DNA of 64,000 nt. Origin: Oscillospiraceae bacterium. GTDB taxonomy: Bacteria; Bacillota; Clostridia; Oscillospirales; Oscillospiraceae. Under the pieces are notes generated by a model. The model was not told the DNA's origin, ran no database searches, and worked only from the letters and a program-made list of their open reading frames with translations. The stretch is taken from contig JAFUNI010000022.1 of NCBI GenBank assembly GCA_017482385.1, forward strand, positions 108,763 to 172,762, written 5' to 3'. Both the position numbers and the translations under genes were made by a program. Within the stretch, counting starts at the first letter, position 1, and every line of letters begins with the position of its first letter. Positions 37,443 through 45,565 of this stretch are shown one piece after another.

Positions 37443-37502
37443 CACTTGCATTGCCTCTGATAATTTGCTATACTGTAGCAAATCCTATCATGGAGGTTTC
37501 TT

Positions 37503-38708
37503 ATGAAATCCATCAAAGAAATTTACAAAGTGGGCAAAGGCCCTTCCTCCTCCCATACCATGGGTCCGGAGCGGGCAGCCCGGCTTTTTAAGGACAAGCA
37601 CCCGGGATCTGACGGTTTTCGGGTGGTTCTCTATGGCTCTCTCAGCAAGACCGGCGTGGGCCACGGCACGGACCGGGTCATTCGCCAGGTGCTGTCCCCC
37701 CTGCCTGCGGAAATTGTGTTTTCTAAAGAGCATTTGGAGGGCTTCCACCCCAACACCATGGACTTTTTCGCTCTGAAAGATGGCCGGGAAATCGGCACAC
37801 TCCGGGTAGAATCCATTGGCGGCGGTGATATCCGCGTTCCCGGAGAAGGCACTTTGGACTCTCCGGAGGTGTACCCGGAAAATTCCTTTGCGGAGATCGC
37901 AGATTTCTGCAAATGGCGGTATTTTGACACCATCAGCGAGTATGTGGAGCTGAACGAGGGCGAGGAGATTTGGGATTTCCTCCTGCACATTTGGGAAGTG
38001 ATGAAGGGGGCTATCGCCGACGGTCTTTCCGCCACCGGCGAGCTGCCCGGCGGTCTGCGGGTACAGAGAAAGGCCAAGTATCTATACGACCAGCAGGTGC
38101 AGGACCAGGCCCCCGCTGTGGAAGAATTCCAAAAAATCGCCGCCTATGCCTATGCGGTGGCTGAACAGAATGCAGACAACGGCACCATCGTGACCGCCCC
38201 CACCTGCGGTGCTTGCGGTGTGCTGCCAGCTGTCCTCAAATACGCCCAGGACACCAAGGGCTTCTCCGACATGGACATTGCCCGGGCTTTAGCAACTGCC
38301 GGCATCATCGGCTCGCTAACCAAGCGCAATGCGTCTATTTCCGGTGCTGAATGCGGCTGCCAGGCAGAGATCGGCACAGCCTGCTCTATGGCCGCAGCGG
38401 CTTTGGCCCAGCTTTACGGACAAAACATCGACCAGGTGGAATATGCCGCCGAGGTGGCAATGGAGCATCACTTGGGTCTGACCTGCGATCCCATTTGCGG
38501 TTTGGTGCAGATCCCCTGCATCGAACGAAACGCGGTGGCCGCTATGCGGGCTATGAATGCCTGCAACTTAAGCTATTTCCTCACCGGCTCCCGAAATATC
38601 AGCTATGATATGGTCTGCCGGGCCATGCACGAAACCGGCATAAATCTAAGCCACCGCTTCCGGGAAACCAGCGAAGGCGGTCTGGCCAAGATCTATCATC
38701 GCCGCTAA
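37503..38708 (+). CDS. sdaA: L-serine ammonia-lyase, iron-sulfur dependent, single chain
   Basis: Deaminates L-serine to pyruvate using a 4Fe-4S cluster. The beta-type domain starts IYKVGKGPSSSHTMGPERAA and the alpha-type domain has VTAPTCGACGVLPA, GAECGCQAEIG and CDPICGLVQIPCIERNAVAAM, supplying cluster cysteines and the anion-binding SSSHTMGP. At 401 residues it is compact for a fused enzyme (often about 450). GGAGG precedes the ATG at 37503. Gut Clostridia use it for serine catabolism; a strong terminator follows. Confidence 0.93.
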   Translation: MKSIKEIYKVGKGPSSSHTMGPERAARLFKDKHPGSDGFRVVLYGSLSKTGVGHGTDRVIRQVLSPLPAEIVFSKEHLEGFHPNTMDFFALKDGREIGTLRVESIGGGDIRVPGEGTLDSPEVYPENSFAEIADFCKWRYFDTISEYVELNEGEEIWDFLLHIWEVMKGAIADGLSATGELPGGLRVQRKAKYLYDQQVQDQAPAVEEFQKIAAYAYAVAEQNADNGTIVTAPTCGACGVLPAVLKYAQDTKGFSDMDIARALATAGIIGSLTKRNASISGAECGCQAEIGTACSMAAAALAQLYGQNIDQVEYAAEVAMEHHLGLTCDPICGLVQIPCIERNAVAAMRAMNACNLSYFLTGSRNISYDMVCRAMHETGINLSHRFRETSEGGLAKIYHRR

Positions 38709-38712
38709 CAAG

Positions 38713-38749
38713 AAAAATCGCAAGTTCCAAAATGGAACTTGCGATTTTT
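38713..38749. terminator. Bidirectional terminator
   Basis: Seventeen-base stem AAAAATCGCAAGTTCCA/TGGAACTTGCGATTTTT with an AAA loop between convergent genes; it reaches the last base of the minus-strand stop codon. Confidence 0.92.
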
Positions 38750-39330
38750 TATGGAATAAAGTATGCGGAAAAGATACAGTAGGCCAAAATGCACCAAGGC
38801 TTTCCCACTAAGATTATAGAAATAAATTTCTTAGGCGGCATATCCACAAGCCCGGAAAAGAAACACAGAAAATCATCCGGCACGGCTGGCAGTACAATGC
38901 AGGCAAGTAAAAACACCGTGTAGCTTTTGCTGGCGTTGATCCGGGCGATCCACCTTTCGTACTTTTCCATCTTTACCAGCTTGCTCACCAGCTTTATGCC
39001 ATATTTTCTAGCCAAGTAGTAGGCAGCAACAGAGCCGGCGCACATACCGATATAACTGATCACAAAGCCCACTACCGGGCCGAACAACGCCGCACCTACA
39101 ATGCAGCCGGTAAAACCGGGCAGCACAGGAAGCACCACCTGGAACGTCTGGAACACCATCAAAACGACAGGACCCCATGCGCCAAAGGATCCGATATAGT
39201 CCCGCAGGGTCTCAAAAGAATCGAAGTCGCCGTCAATCCAGCCTTTGAGCAAAACGACTACCATCAAAGCAATCAGCACGCAAGTCAGCGCAATCAGAAT
39301 TGTTTTGATGATCGATTCTTTCGCCTTCAT
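38749..39330 (-). CDS. TVP38/TMEM64-family membrane protein (VTT/DedA-like)
   Basis: A 193-residue membrane protein with an N-terminal helix (about 8-28) and a VTT domain: FQVVLPVLPGFTGCIVGAALFG, GFVISYIGMCAGSVAAYYLARKYG, and VLPAVPDDFLCFFSGLV, the re-entrant-loop pattern of SNARE-associated/DedA relatives. Some members move lipids or polyprenyl phosphates across the membrane; that role is only possible here. AAGGAG precedes the ATG. Confidence 0.82.
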   Translation of the reverse strand: MKAKESIIKTILIALTCVLIALMVVVLLKGWIDGDFDSFETLRDYIGSFGAWGPVVLMVFQTFQVVLPVLPGFTGCIVGAALFGPVVGFVISYIGMCAGSVAAYYLARKYGIKLVSKLVKMEKYERWIARINASKSYTVFLLACIVLPAVPDDFLCFFSGLVDMPPKKFISIILVGKPWCILAYCIFSAYFIP

Positions 39331-39349
39331 TTTTTCTCTCCTTAGGCTT

Positions 39350-40684
39350 TTATTTGGTGAGCATTTGCATATATTCTTCCATGCACATGCCCAGTTCTTT
39401 CAGTTCCAGGGCAAGCTCTGTTCCCACATAGCGGAAGTGCCAATACTCATAGTCAATGCCGGTAAACTCTGCTTTGCCCTCAGGATAACGGACAATAAAA
39501 CCGTACTCCCAGCAATGCTCTTCCAGCCATTCCCGGGCCACACTCGAACCAAACAGATCCACCGCAAGGCCGGTCTGATGTTCACTGTGACCAGGCTTCA
39601 TAGCCCACCGGGCTGTTTCTGCCTGCGCCTCTTCTTTGGTCATACCCTGGGCCATCCGCCTTTTTATACCGGATTCCCACACATGTTTCTGCACCTCTTT
39701 AGAGCGGTAGATATTATCAATCGTGGTAGCATAGGGACATGCTTTGCGCATTGCCTCCAACGCTGTTTTGGTATCGCTATCCACTTGATATCCGCCATAG
39801 CTTACCAAATTTGCCACAAAAGTATCCGGCACAGGATTTTCCTTATTCACCAACAAAACATATTTTCCCGTGGATGTAAAGAAGTGGTTCACACCGTCTA
39901 TTTTCATCTTGCCTATGGCCATTTCGCCATTTTCTTTGCAATAGTATTTTTCGCCGTCCTGCTCCACCCATCCGGTGGTCATCCGGCCGTCTTTGTCAAA
40001 GTAATACCACTTTTCATCGATCTTCATCGGACCGACAGCGGGATTGCCCTGCTCATCGAAGAAGTATTTACCGGTTTCATCTTCAAACCAACCTTCCACA
40101 ATTGCACCGTCTTCGCCAAAGAAACGCCAGACACCATCAATCTCTACCCGTCCGGTTACGGCACAGCCTGTATCGGCAAAGTAATACTGCTTGCCGTCAA
40201 TAGTCTGCCAACCGCTCACCGCTTTGCCGGTTTCGTCAAAGTAACAGGGTACGCCGTCTGCATTCTGCCAACCGGTTCCCAACATGCCGTTTTTCTTGAA
40301 GAAATAACTAACGCCGTCTATGGTACGCAGTCCCTGGACCATCTTGCCGTTTTCCGTAAAGTAATATTTCTCTCCGGTGATCTCCTGCCAACCGGTATAG
40401 GCAATACCATTTTCATCAAAATAGTACCGATCTGTGCCGATCCACATCCAACCGGTGGCACGGGCGCCTGTATCGGGCATAAAATAATACTGCTTCCCTT
40501 CGATCTCCTGCAAACCCTTCAAGGGCTTTCCGTTTTTATCCAAATAGCAGATTGCGCCGCCTTTCTCGCTCCAACCGGATTTATCTGTCTGGCCGAAGTG
40601 GCGCAACAGGAAAAATGCACCTGCTGCCAAAAGCAGCGCCGCCGTCAGCAATACCGCTATCCAAACTTTCACTCTTTTTTTCAA
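39350..40684 (-). CDS. VanY-type D,D-carboxypeptidase with cell-wall-binding repeats
   Basis: Surface peptidase that trims D-alanine from peptidoglycan stems. A membrane helix (KVWIAVLLTAALLLAAGAFFLL) is followed by about ten repeats of roughly 20 residues with G-W-x-x-x-x-G-x-x-Y-Y-F (for example GWQEITGEKYYFTENGKMV), as in choline-binding and glucan-binding proteins. The C-terminal VanY domain has SEHQTGLAVDLFG and EYWHFRYVG, giving the zinc and catalytic residues. I prefer the TTG at 40684 because GGAGG lies eight bases upstream; an ATG at 40699 overlaps that site. Confidence 0.88.
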   Translation of the reverse strand: MKKRVKVWIAVLLTAALLLAAGAFFLLRHFGQTDKSGWSEKGGAICYLDKNGKPLKGLQEIEGKQYYFMPDTGARATGWMWIGTDRYYFDENGIAYTGWQEITGEKYYFTENGKMVQGLRTIDGVSYFFKKNGMLGTGWQNADGVPCYFDETGKAVSGWQTIDGKQYYFADTGCAVTGRVEIDGVWRFFGEDGAIVEGWFEDETGKYFFDEQGNPAVGPMKIDEKWYYFDKDGRMTTGWVEQDGEKYYCKENGEMAIGKMKIDGVNHFFTSTGKYVLLVNKENPVPDTFVANLVSYGGYQVDSDTKTALEAMRKACPYATTIDNIYRSKEVQKHVWESGIKRRMAQGMTKEEAQAETARWAMKPGHSEHQTGLAVDLFGSSVAREWLEEHCWEYGFIVRYPEGKAEFTGIDYEYWHFRYVGTELALELKELGMCMEEYMQMLTK

Positions 40685-40757
40685 CGAAGATACCTCCATA
40701 TAGTTCGCGCTCCGGTCATTATAGCACAACATTCCCCTACCCGCAAGGGCAAAATCT

Positions 40758-40785
40758 GCAGCGGTAAGGATTTCCTTACCGCTGC
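40758..40785 (-). terminator. Terminator of the ECF transporter operon
   Basis: Thirteen-base stem GCAGCGGTAAGGA/TCCTTACCGCTGC with a two-base loop; the minus-strand side continues into a short T run. It is six bases past the S-component stop. Confidence 0.72.
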
Positions 40786-40791
40786 GCCATT

Positions 40792-41481
40792 TTACGTCAG
40801 CATTCCGTACTTCACTTGAATGCGATTTAATATACTGAGGAACGGCTTGCCCAAGATCAGCATCACCGCCGCCGTACACAGGGCGTTGGGGCAATTGTGG
40901 GCAAAGCCCGGGATAAACACAAGTCCAAAGGCCTCCGGGCTGGGCTTCACAAAGCCCAAAAACAAGCTCATGCTGTCTAAGATCGGTCCAACCACCAGCA
41001 CTACAGTGACAAAACCGAATATACCCATCAGCCAGGCTTTTCTGGGCAGTCTTCCTTTTCCAAAGGCAAAGCCGCTCAGCATACCGGCAGCGCCGTAGCT
41101 GAACATCTGCCAGGGGGTATAGGCGCCCTGGCCGTAAACGAAATTGCTGCCAAAGGCGGCAATGGCACCCACCATAAAGCCCGTTTCCGGGCCAAAGGCA
41201 ATGCCTGCAAGCATAATCACGCCAAAAATCGCCTTAAAATCCGGAATAGGGATCAGCACCCGGCCGGCAATGGCAATGGCGCTGAGCACTGCGATGATCA
41301 CCAATTCCCTTGCCTGGGGCTTACGGCCCTCAAAGGCCATAAAAAAGGGGATCATCAGCTCCAAAATGATCAGCGTTCCCGTAATATAATAGGTCCGACC
41401 GGGCAGCTTTGCTCCCAAAAAGAGGGTCGCCGGGATTAGCAAAAAAAATGTAATTAACGTGGCAATATGGGATTTTTTCAT
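40792..41481 (-). CDS. ECF transporter S component, probably for cobalamin or a precursor
   Basis: A 229-residue membrane protein with six hydrophobic segments. It contains FEGRKPQARELVIIAVLSAIAIAGR, GFMVGAIAAFGSNFVYGQGAYTPWQMFSYG and PNALCTAAVML, typical of vitamin-binding S components. It is the last gene of a T-ATPase-S operon whose leader contains a cobalamin riboswitch, so B12 or a corrinoid is the likely cargo. GGGAGGG precedes the ATG. Other B12 S components such as CbrT are known; I cannot tell whether this is an orthologue. Confidence 0.82.
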   Translation of the reverse strand: MKKSHIATLITFFLLIPATLFLGAKLPGRTYYITGTLIILELMIPFFMAFEGRKPQARELVIIAVLSAIAIAGRVLIPIPDFKAIFGVIMLAGIAFGPETGFMVGAIAAFGSNFVYGQGAYTPWQMFSYGAAGMLSGFAFGKGRLPRKAWLMGIFGFVTVVLVVGPILDSMSLFLGFVKPSPEAFGLVFIPGFAHNCPNALCTAAVMLILGKPFLSILNRIQVKYGMLT

Positions 41482-41483
41482 CT

Positions 41484-43133
41484 TTATCCCTCCCTGTTTT
41501 TCCGGTACAGCTGCACCACATCTTCGGCGGTGACTGCCATAGAGAAGATGTGCCGGCTCATACGGTTTGCGGCGGTGGTGTAGAAGCTGTTGTTGCCGAA
41601 GAACCGCCGGGGTGTGTCGGTGGTCAAAATTTGACCGTCAAAAAACATACTGACCATATCTGCATATTTGGCGCAGAACTCCACATCGTGGGAAACCATC
41701 ACAATAGTGATGCCTTGCTTTTGCAGTTTACATAATATACCTGCCAGCTTCTCCTTGAAGATGCTGTCAATGCCCTTGGTGGGCTCATCGAGAAGCAGCA
41801 ATTTGGGGCTTGTCAGCAGCACCTTTGCCAAAGCAGAGCGCTGCTGCTCACCGCCGGACAGGTCATAAGGATGGCTGTCCAACAGGTTTTCGATCTCACA
41901 GATTTTAGTGATTTCTGCGATCTTTTCCCGGTCAGCGGTCATTTCTTCCAGCTCTTCCCGGACAGTTTTTTTCACAAACAGGCTCTTGGGGTCCTGGGGC
42001 AGCATAGCTAAGCAGCCGCCAAACAGCTCCGCAGACTTGTACTTGGCCACCGGCTTGCCGAAGACCTTTACGCTTCCCCGGTAGGGCTTGCAAATGCCGC
42101 AAACAGCCTTTAGCATGGTGGATTTTCCGGCACCGTTGCCGCCCACGATGGCGTATAAGCTGCCCATCGGCACTTCTGCTGTAACGCCCCGGAGCACATC
42201 CGGGCTGTCCTTTTCATAACGAAACCACAAATTTTGCAGCGAAAGGGCAATATCCTTGCCTGCCGGCAATTCCTCTATGGGCAGAGTATTTACCTTGGGG
42301 TCAGGACAAGTCTTGCTCAGCCAGGTTCTGCCCTCCCGGACAGTGAGGGGGCAATCCCCTTCTCCTTCTCCGCCGTAAAACACCCGCACGGGGGTGGGCA
42401 TGGCGGCAAACATATGGTTTTTCTGCGTATAGAGCAGTTTACCGATATTGCGGGGGGTATCATCAGCGATCACCCGGCCATCATCCATCACGATAGCCCG
42501 GTCGGCATAGGGGAAGATATCCTCCAGGCGATGCTCGGTGATAATGACAGTCGTGCCCAGCTCTGTATTGATCTTGCGGACGGTATTTAAGAAATCCGAG
42601 GCTGCAAGGGGATCTAACTGGCTGGTCGGTTCGTCTAAAATCAGCACCTCCGGCTGCATCGCCATAATGGATGCCAAATTCAGCAGCTGCTTTTGTCCGC
42701 CGGAAAGGATCTCCACATCCTTATGAAACCAATCCTGGATACCGAAATAACAGGCCATTTCCGCCACCCGGGCACGCATGGTCTTCTGGTCGCAGCCCAA
42801 AGATTCCAGTCCAAAGGCCAACTCGTGCCACACCTTGTCGGTGACGATCTGCTCCTCGGGATTCTGCATCACATAGCCGATCTTGGCGGATTGTTCCTGC
42901 TGGCTCACCTGTTCCAAAGGCATGCCGTTAAAGAGGATCTGACCCTCTTTCTTGCCGTGGGGGGCAAGGACGGATTTTAACTGCCGCAAAAGGGTGGTTT
43001 TACCACTGCCGGAGGCACCGCACAGGACAATATACTCGCCTTTTTCTATGGTGAGATTTACATTTGCAAGGGATTCCCGCCCCTCAGCGGTAGGATAAGC
43101 AAAGCTCAGATTTTCGATCTGGAAATGTACCAT
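41484..43133 (-). CDS. ECF transporter duplicated ATPase (EcfA1-EcfA2 fusion)
   Basis: A 549-residue protein with two ABC ATPase domains. Domain 1 has LCGASGSGKTTLL, LSGGQKQLLNLA and VLILDEPTSQLD; domain 2 (from about residue 290) has VGGNGAGKSTML, LSGGEQQRSALAKVLL and LLLLDEPTKGID. This is the fused ATPase form of vitamin ECF transporters. ATG at 43133 with GGAGG upstream; it overlaps the T-component gene by 28 bases. It powers the S component in the same operon. Confidence 0.92.
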   Translation of the reverse strand: MVHFQIENLSFAYPTAEGRESLANVNLTIEKGEYIVLCGASGSGKTTLLRQLKSVLAPHGKKEGQILFNGMPLEQVSQQEQSAKIGYVMQNPEEQIVTDKVWHELAFGLESLGCDQKTMRARVAEMACYFGIQDWFHKDVEILSGGQKQLLNLASIMAMQPEVLILDEPTSQLDPLAASDFLNTVRKINTELGTTVIITEHRLEDIFPYADRAIVMDDGRVIADDTPRNIGKLLYTQKNHMFAAMPTPVRVFYGGEGEGDCPLTVREGRTWLSKTCPDPKVNTLPIEELPAGKDIALSLQNLWFRYEKDSPDVLRGVTAEVPMGSLYAIVGGNGAGKSTMLKAVCGICKPYRGSVKVFGKPVAKYKSAELFGGCLAMLPQDPKSLFVKKTVREELEEMTADREKIAEITKICEIENLLDSHPYDLSGGEQQRSALAKVLLTSPKLLLLDEPTKGIDSIFKEKLAGILCKLQKQGITIVMVSHDVEFCAKYADMVSMFFDGQILTTDTPRRFFGNNSFYTTAANRMSRHIFSMAVTAEDVVQLYRKNREG

Positions 43134-43999
43134 TGCGCAGCCTCCTTCCAGTGATAAAGTATGGGTATCATCAAAAACAGCGTGTAGGAGCAAAGCCCCC
43201 AGGACACCGGGGCAATCTCCATAACCGGGGTAAACGCAGCCGCCGTTTGTCCAAAGTAAGCCGCCACTAAGGTCAGCCCCAAAAGCAGCACCATCGCAGC
43301 CATCAGCAGCCAATCGCTGAGTGTCATACGGTAGATCATAAAGCTCGACCGCTTGGCTGTGCCATAGCCCCGGGCACGCATGGAATCGCCGGTGACCACA
43401 CTGCCCTCCAAGGCCCAGGTGGTCAGCGCCCCCAACAGGGTCAGGCCATCGGTCACTTTTTCTTTTGCGGTGGCATTCTCCCCTGCGCCCTTGCCTATGG
43501 ACTTTCTCGCCCCGGCAAGCTGCCGGGCCTTGCGAATAAAATTGGGCACCATGCGGAATACCATTACCAGCAGCAGGGATATAGCCGGGATCAAATTGCC
43601 GAACAGGCTTGTAAATTTATCTCCGGTCAGCACCTGGTTATAGCAGCCGAACCACAACAGCATCACCACGATCACGCCTGACAGAGCCAAACCGTAAAGG
43701 AGCGCCTCATAGGTATAGGGTCTGCCGAAAACATGGCATAAAATCCTTTGTCCGTCGGTATTGAACAGGGGGTTAATGGCCGCCACAAACACAAAAACCG
43801 GCAAAAGCAGCAATAAAAACTTAAGCCCCTTGGCGCCGTTTAGCATCAAGTAGTAAATAGCACCTGTAACAAAGCCTGCCAGCACATAGGCCGGATGCTG
43901 GATCAGCGCCGATGCCACGATCACACCCAGGAAAAACACAAAGTTCACCGCTGGATGGCGCTTGGAGAAGGCATCATGCAGTTGGCGGTTTCCTTTCAT
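43106..43999 (-). CDS. ECF transporter T component
   Basis: A 297-residue membrane protein (five to six helices) with the T-component start RHPAVNFVFFLGVIVASALIQHPAYVL and coupling-helix motifs: RMVPNFIRKARQLAGARKSIG and AMEGSVVTGDSMRARGYGTAKRS (read as LEGSVVTGDSMRARGYG), holding the Ala-Arg-Gly motif that docks on the ATPases. ATG at 43999 has GGGAGG upstream. It is the first gene of the operon, downstream of a cobalamin riboswitch and terminator. Confidence 0.9.
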   Translation of the reverse strand: MKGNRQLHDAFSKRHPAVNFVFFLGVIVASALIQHPAYVLAGFVTGAIYYLMLNGAKGLKFLLLLLPVFVFVAAINPLFNTDGQRILCHVFGRPYTYEALLYGLALSGVIVVMLLWFGCYNQVLTGDKFTSLFGNLIPAISLLLVMVFRMVPNFIRKARQLAGARKSIGKGAGENATAKEKVTDGLTLLGALTTWALEGSVVTGDSMRARGYGTAKRSSFMIYRMTLSDWLLMAAMVLLLGLTLVAAYFGQTAAAFTPVMEIAPVSWGLCSYTLFLMIPILYHWKEAAQWYISRSKI

Positions 44000-44012
44000 A
44001 GTTTTTCCTCCC

Positions 44013-44040
44013 AAATAAAAAAGAGCCCCAAAAAGGGACT
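44013..44040 (-). terminator. Riboswitch-controlled terminator before the ECF operon
   Basis: Minus-strand stem AGTCCC/GGGGCT with a five-T loop, followed by CTTTTTTATTT, immediately upstream of the T-component ribosome site. It lies between the riboswitch and the gene and is the probable expression platform. Confidence 0.7.
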
Positions 44041-44079
44041 CATTGCACAGCAAAACGCACCGGTCGGCAGTCCCCAAGA

Positions 44080-44262
44080 GCCATCCGGTCAAAAGTCACA
44101 GCTCGTATTCCGGCTCCGGACGCCATTTGCCTGCTCTCTTCTCGGTTGCCCAATGAAAACAGGCGGCTTATGTCCGTCTACGGCGGCTTGGTACCGCTGG
44201 GATTTCCCCATTCCAATGTTCCGCTGTGGCTTTACACTATTCATTTGCAGAGATAGTCTATC
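44080..44262 (-). promoter_or_regulatory. Cobalamin riboswitch controlling the ECF operon
   Basis: The minus strand contains GGGGAAATCCCAGCGGTACC, followed by a GCCGCCGTAGACGG block (the B12-box region) and later GTCCGGAGCCGGAATACGAGC, in the order and spacing of the cobalamin riboswitch core. It is followed by a terminator and the ECF T-component gene. Boundaries are approximate. When cobalamin is bound, expression should fall, as in other members of the class. Confidence 0.8.
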
Positions 44263-44324
44263 ATATTCTGCCGCAAAAGGCAAATAATTTTTTACAAGCC
44301 CTTGCTTTTCAAAAGAGAAAGTGC

Positions 44325-44512
44325 TATGCTGAATATGCTGTTAGGGGAAACAGGTGTGATCCCTGTACGAGTCCGTCGCCGTGAAGCGCTTGATACCGCC
44401 GTTCTTACCGGGGCTGCCGCAAGCACCGGGACAGGGCCATTGGAATCTTCCGAGAAGGCCGGATGGCTGTGCGCCAAGTCGGAATATCCGGACAGCAAAA
44501 CCCACATAAAAG
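44325..44512 (+). promoter_or_regulatory. Cobalamin riboswitch controlling the DUF4430 lipoprotein
   Basis: The plus strand contains TTAGGGGAAACAGGTGTGAT, then CCCTGTACGAGTCCGTCGCC ending in a GCCGTGAAGCG B12-box-like block, and later GCCAAGTCGGAATATCCGGAC, the ordered core of a cobalamin riboswitch. It ends about 50 bases before the lipoprotein start; no terminator was recognised in that gap, so translational control by masking the AAGGAG site is more likely. It lies back to back with the minus-strand riboswitch. Confidence 0.82.
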
Positions 44513-44559
44513 CTGCGAGACACGGCTTGTGGGAAATACAATTTAAGGAGCAAAGAATT

Positions 44560-45054
44560 ATGAACAAAAACAGTATGCGCAAGCTTCTGTCGTTCATCCT
44601 TTGCATCGTGCTGATTGCGGCTATGGCACTTTTTGCAACAGGTTGCAGCGACAAAAAAGAAACCCCAGAAACCCCCAAAAAACCGGCAACGACCACCCAG
44701 ACCGAAGCCACCAAGGGCATTTTGGAAGAAGTCCCCACCCAGGTGACCGAAAAGGGCGAGGGCAAGACCGCCTTCAACTTTGAAGTGACCGACTTGGACG
44801 GCAAGACCACCAAGTTCTTAGTCAAGACCGACAAGACCATTGTGGGCGAAGCTCTGCTGGAAGTGGGTCTGATTGCCGGCGAAGAAGGTCCTTACGGCCT
44901 GATGGTGAACTCCGTCAACGGTATTACCGCAGACTACAACAAGGACAAAGCCTACTGGGCGTTCTACACCAATGGCGAATATGCCACCAAGGGTGTGGAT
45001 CAAACCGAAATTGACCCCACCGCGACCTATGCCTTTGTAAAGACCCCCGCTTAA
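44560..45054 (+). CDS. DUF4430 lipoprotein, probable cobalamin-binding surface protein
   Basis: A 164-residue lipoprotein: signal peptide with lipobox LFATGCSD (Cys near residue 29), a Thr/Pro/Glu linker to about residue 75, then a DUF4430 domain with VGEALLEVGLIAGEEGPYGLMV, AYWAFYTNGEYATKGVDQTEI and a final ATYAFVKT strand. DUF4430 resembles the beta domain of transcobalamin and intrinsic factor. With a cobalamin riboswitch in its leader, capture of corrinoids for the divergent ECF transporter is a strong inference. AAGGAG precedes the ATG. Confidence 0.83.
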   Translation: MNKNSMRKLLSFILCIVLIAAMALFATGCSDKKETPETPKKPATTTQTEATKGILEEVPTQVTEKGEGKTAFNFEVTDLDGKTTKFLVKTDKTIVGEALLEVGLIAGEEGPYGLMVNSVNGITADYNKDKAYWAFYTNGEYATKGVDQTEIDPTATYAFVKTPA

Positions 45055-45063
45055 TTGCACGAA

Positions 45064-45096
45064 GCCGCCGATGTATTTCGCATCGGCGGTTTTTTA
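45064..45096 (+). terminator. Terminator after the DUF4430 gene
   Basis: Ten-base stem GCCGCCGATG/CATCGGCGGT (one G-U) with a seven-base loop and a run of six T residues. Confidence 0.88.
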
Positions 45097-45098
45097 TC

Positions 45099-45126
45099 TT
45101 GAAAATGGATATTTTTGTGCTATAAT
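45099..45126 (+). promoter_or_regulatory. Promoter of the truncated gene at the island edge
   Basis: TTGAAA and TATAAT separated by 16 bases, about 30 bases upstream of an AAAAGGAG ribosome site and an ATG whose frame closes after 24 codons. Confidence 0.7.
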
Positions 45127-45156
45127 GGCTGTATTGAATCGAAAAGGAGATAAATA

Positions 45157-45231
45157 ATGAAATTAGGTATCGGCGCTGAAACTACCGATTCCATATTTCA
45201 ATGTATCTCCACAAATGCCGATATAGCTTGA
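45157..45231 (+). pseudogene. Truncated gene 5' end at the left island boundary
   Basis: A good promoter and AAAAGGAG site lead into a frame beginning MKLGIGAETTDS that stops after 24 residues. Expression signals are complete but the product is too short for a normal gene, and base composition becomes more A+T-rich just after. I infer that the original gene was split by insertion of the island, with the junction between about 45160 and 45240. The product cannot be named. Confidence 0.55.
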
Positions 45232-45297
45232 TAAGCACTAGGTTTTTCAATATCTTTAAAACACATAAGTCCACGCAACTCTATGCCTTCCAATGCG

Positions 45298-45331
45298 AAA
45301 ATGGCGTAAAAATGGCGTAAAATGGCGTAGA
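45298..45331. repeat. Three tandem copies of an ATGGCGTA unit
   Basis: ATGGCGTA occurs three times in a row with two- to three-base A spacers. It lies just inside the inferred left island edge, where recombinase arm-type sites or regulatory repeats would be expected. In the gene-free stretch 45232-45565 I see only this, the terminator-like direct repeat that follows and no RNA gene. Confidence 0.6.
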
Positions 45332-45360
45332 GAAAATCAGCGGCCAGCCCGCGAAAAAAA

Positions 45361-45426
45361 TGCATACTGCTACCAAAAACAGCCACCCGGCGGTAGAACC
45401 AAACTGGTCTCACCGCCGGGTGTTCT
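45361..45426 (+). repeat. Direct repeat A (terminator-like) before the DUF4238 gene
   Basis: About 66 bases matching 46751-46816 at roughly four positions in five by eye. It begins TGCATACTGCT, has AACAGCC, and ends in a stem ACCCGGCGGT/ACCGCCGGGT. The two copies bracket one gene and its leader. Confidence 0.7.
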
Positions 45427-45565
45427 ACGTTATTATCTTTTCCTCATCCTATCAGCATGTATGCTTGCACTACTCGACGAAGGCAATTGATTTTCACCAT
45501 CTAATATGCAATAATAGTGATCACAAAATACAACGATATTTTCCAACGCACGGCAGGTGAAACTA

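Noticed and set aside
39245-40819. Plus-strand frame of 524 codons antisense to the VanY gene
   Set aside because: Its periodicity comes from the cell-wall repeat units on the other strand; no start signals.
45198-45413. Minus-strand frame of 71 codons at the island edge
   Set aside because: Start lies inside the direct-repeat hairpin, no ribosome site and no recognisable family.
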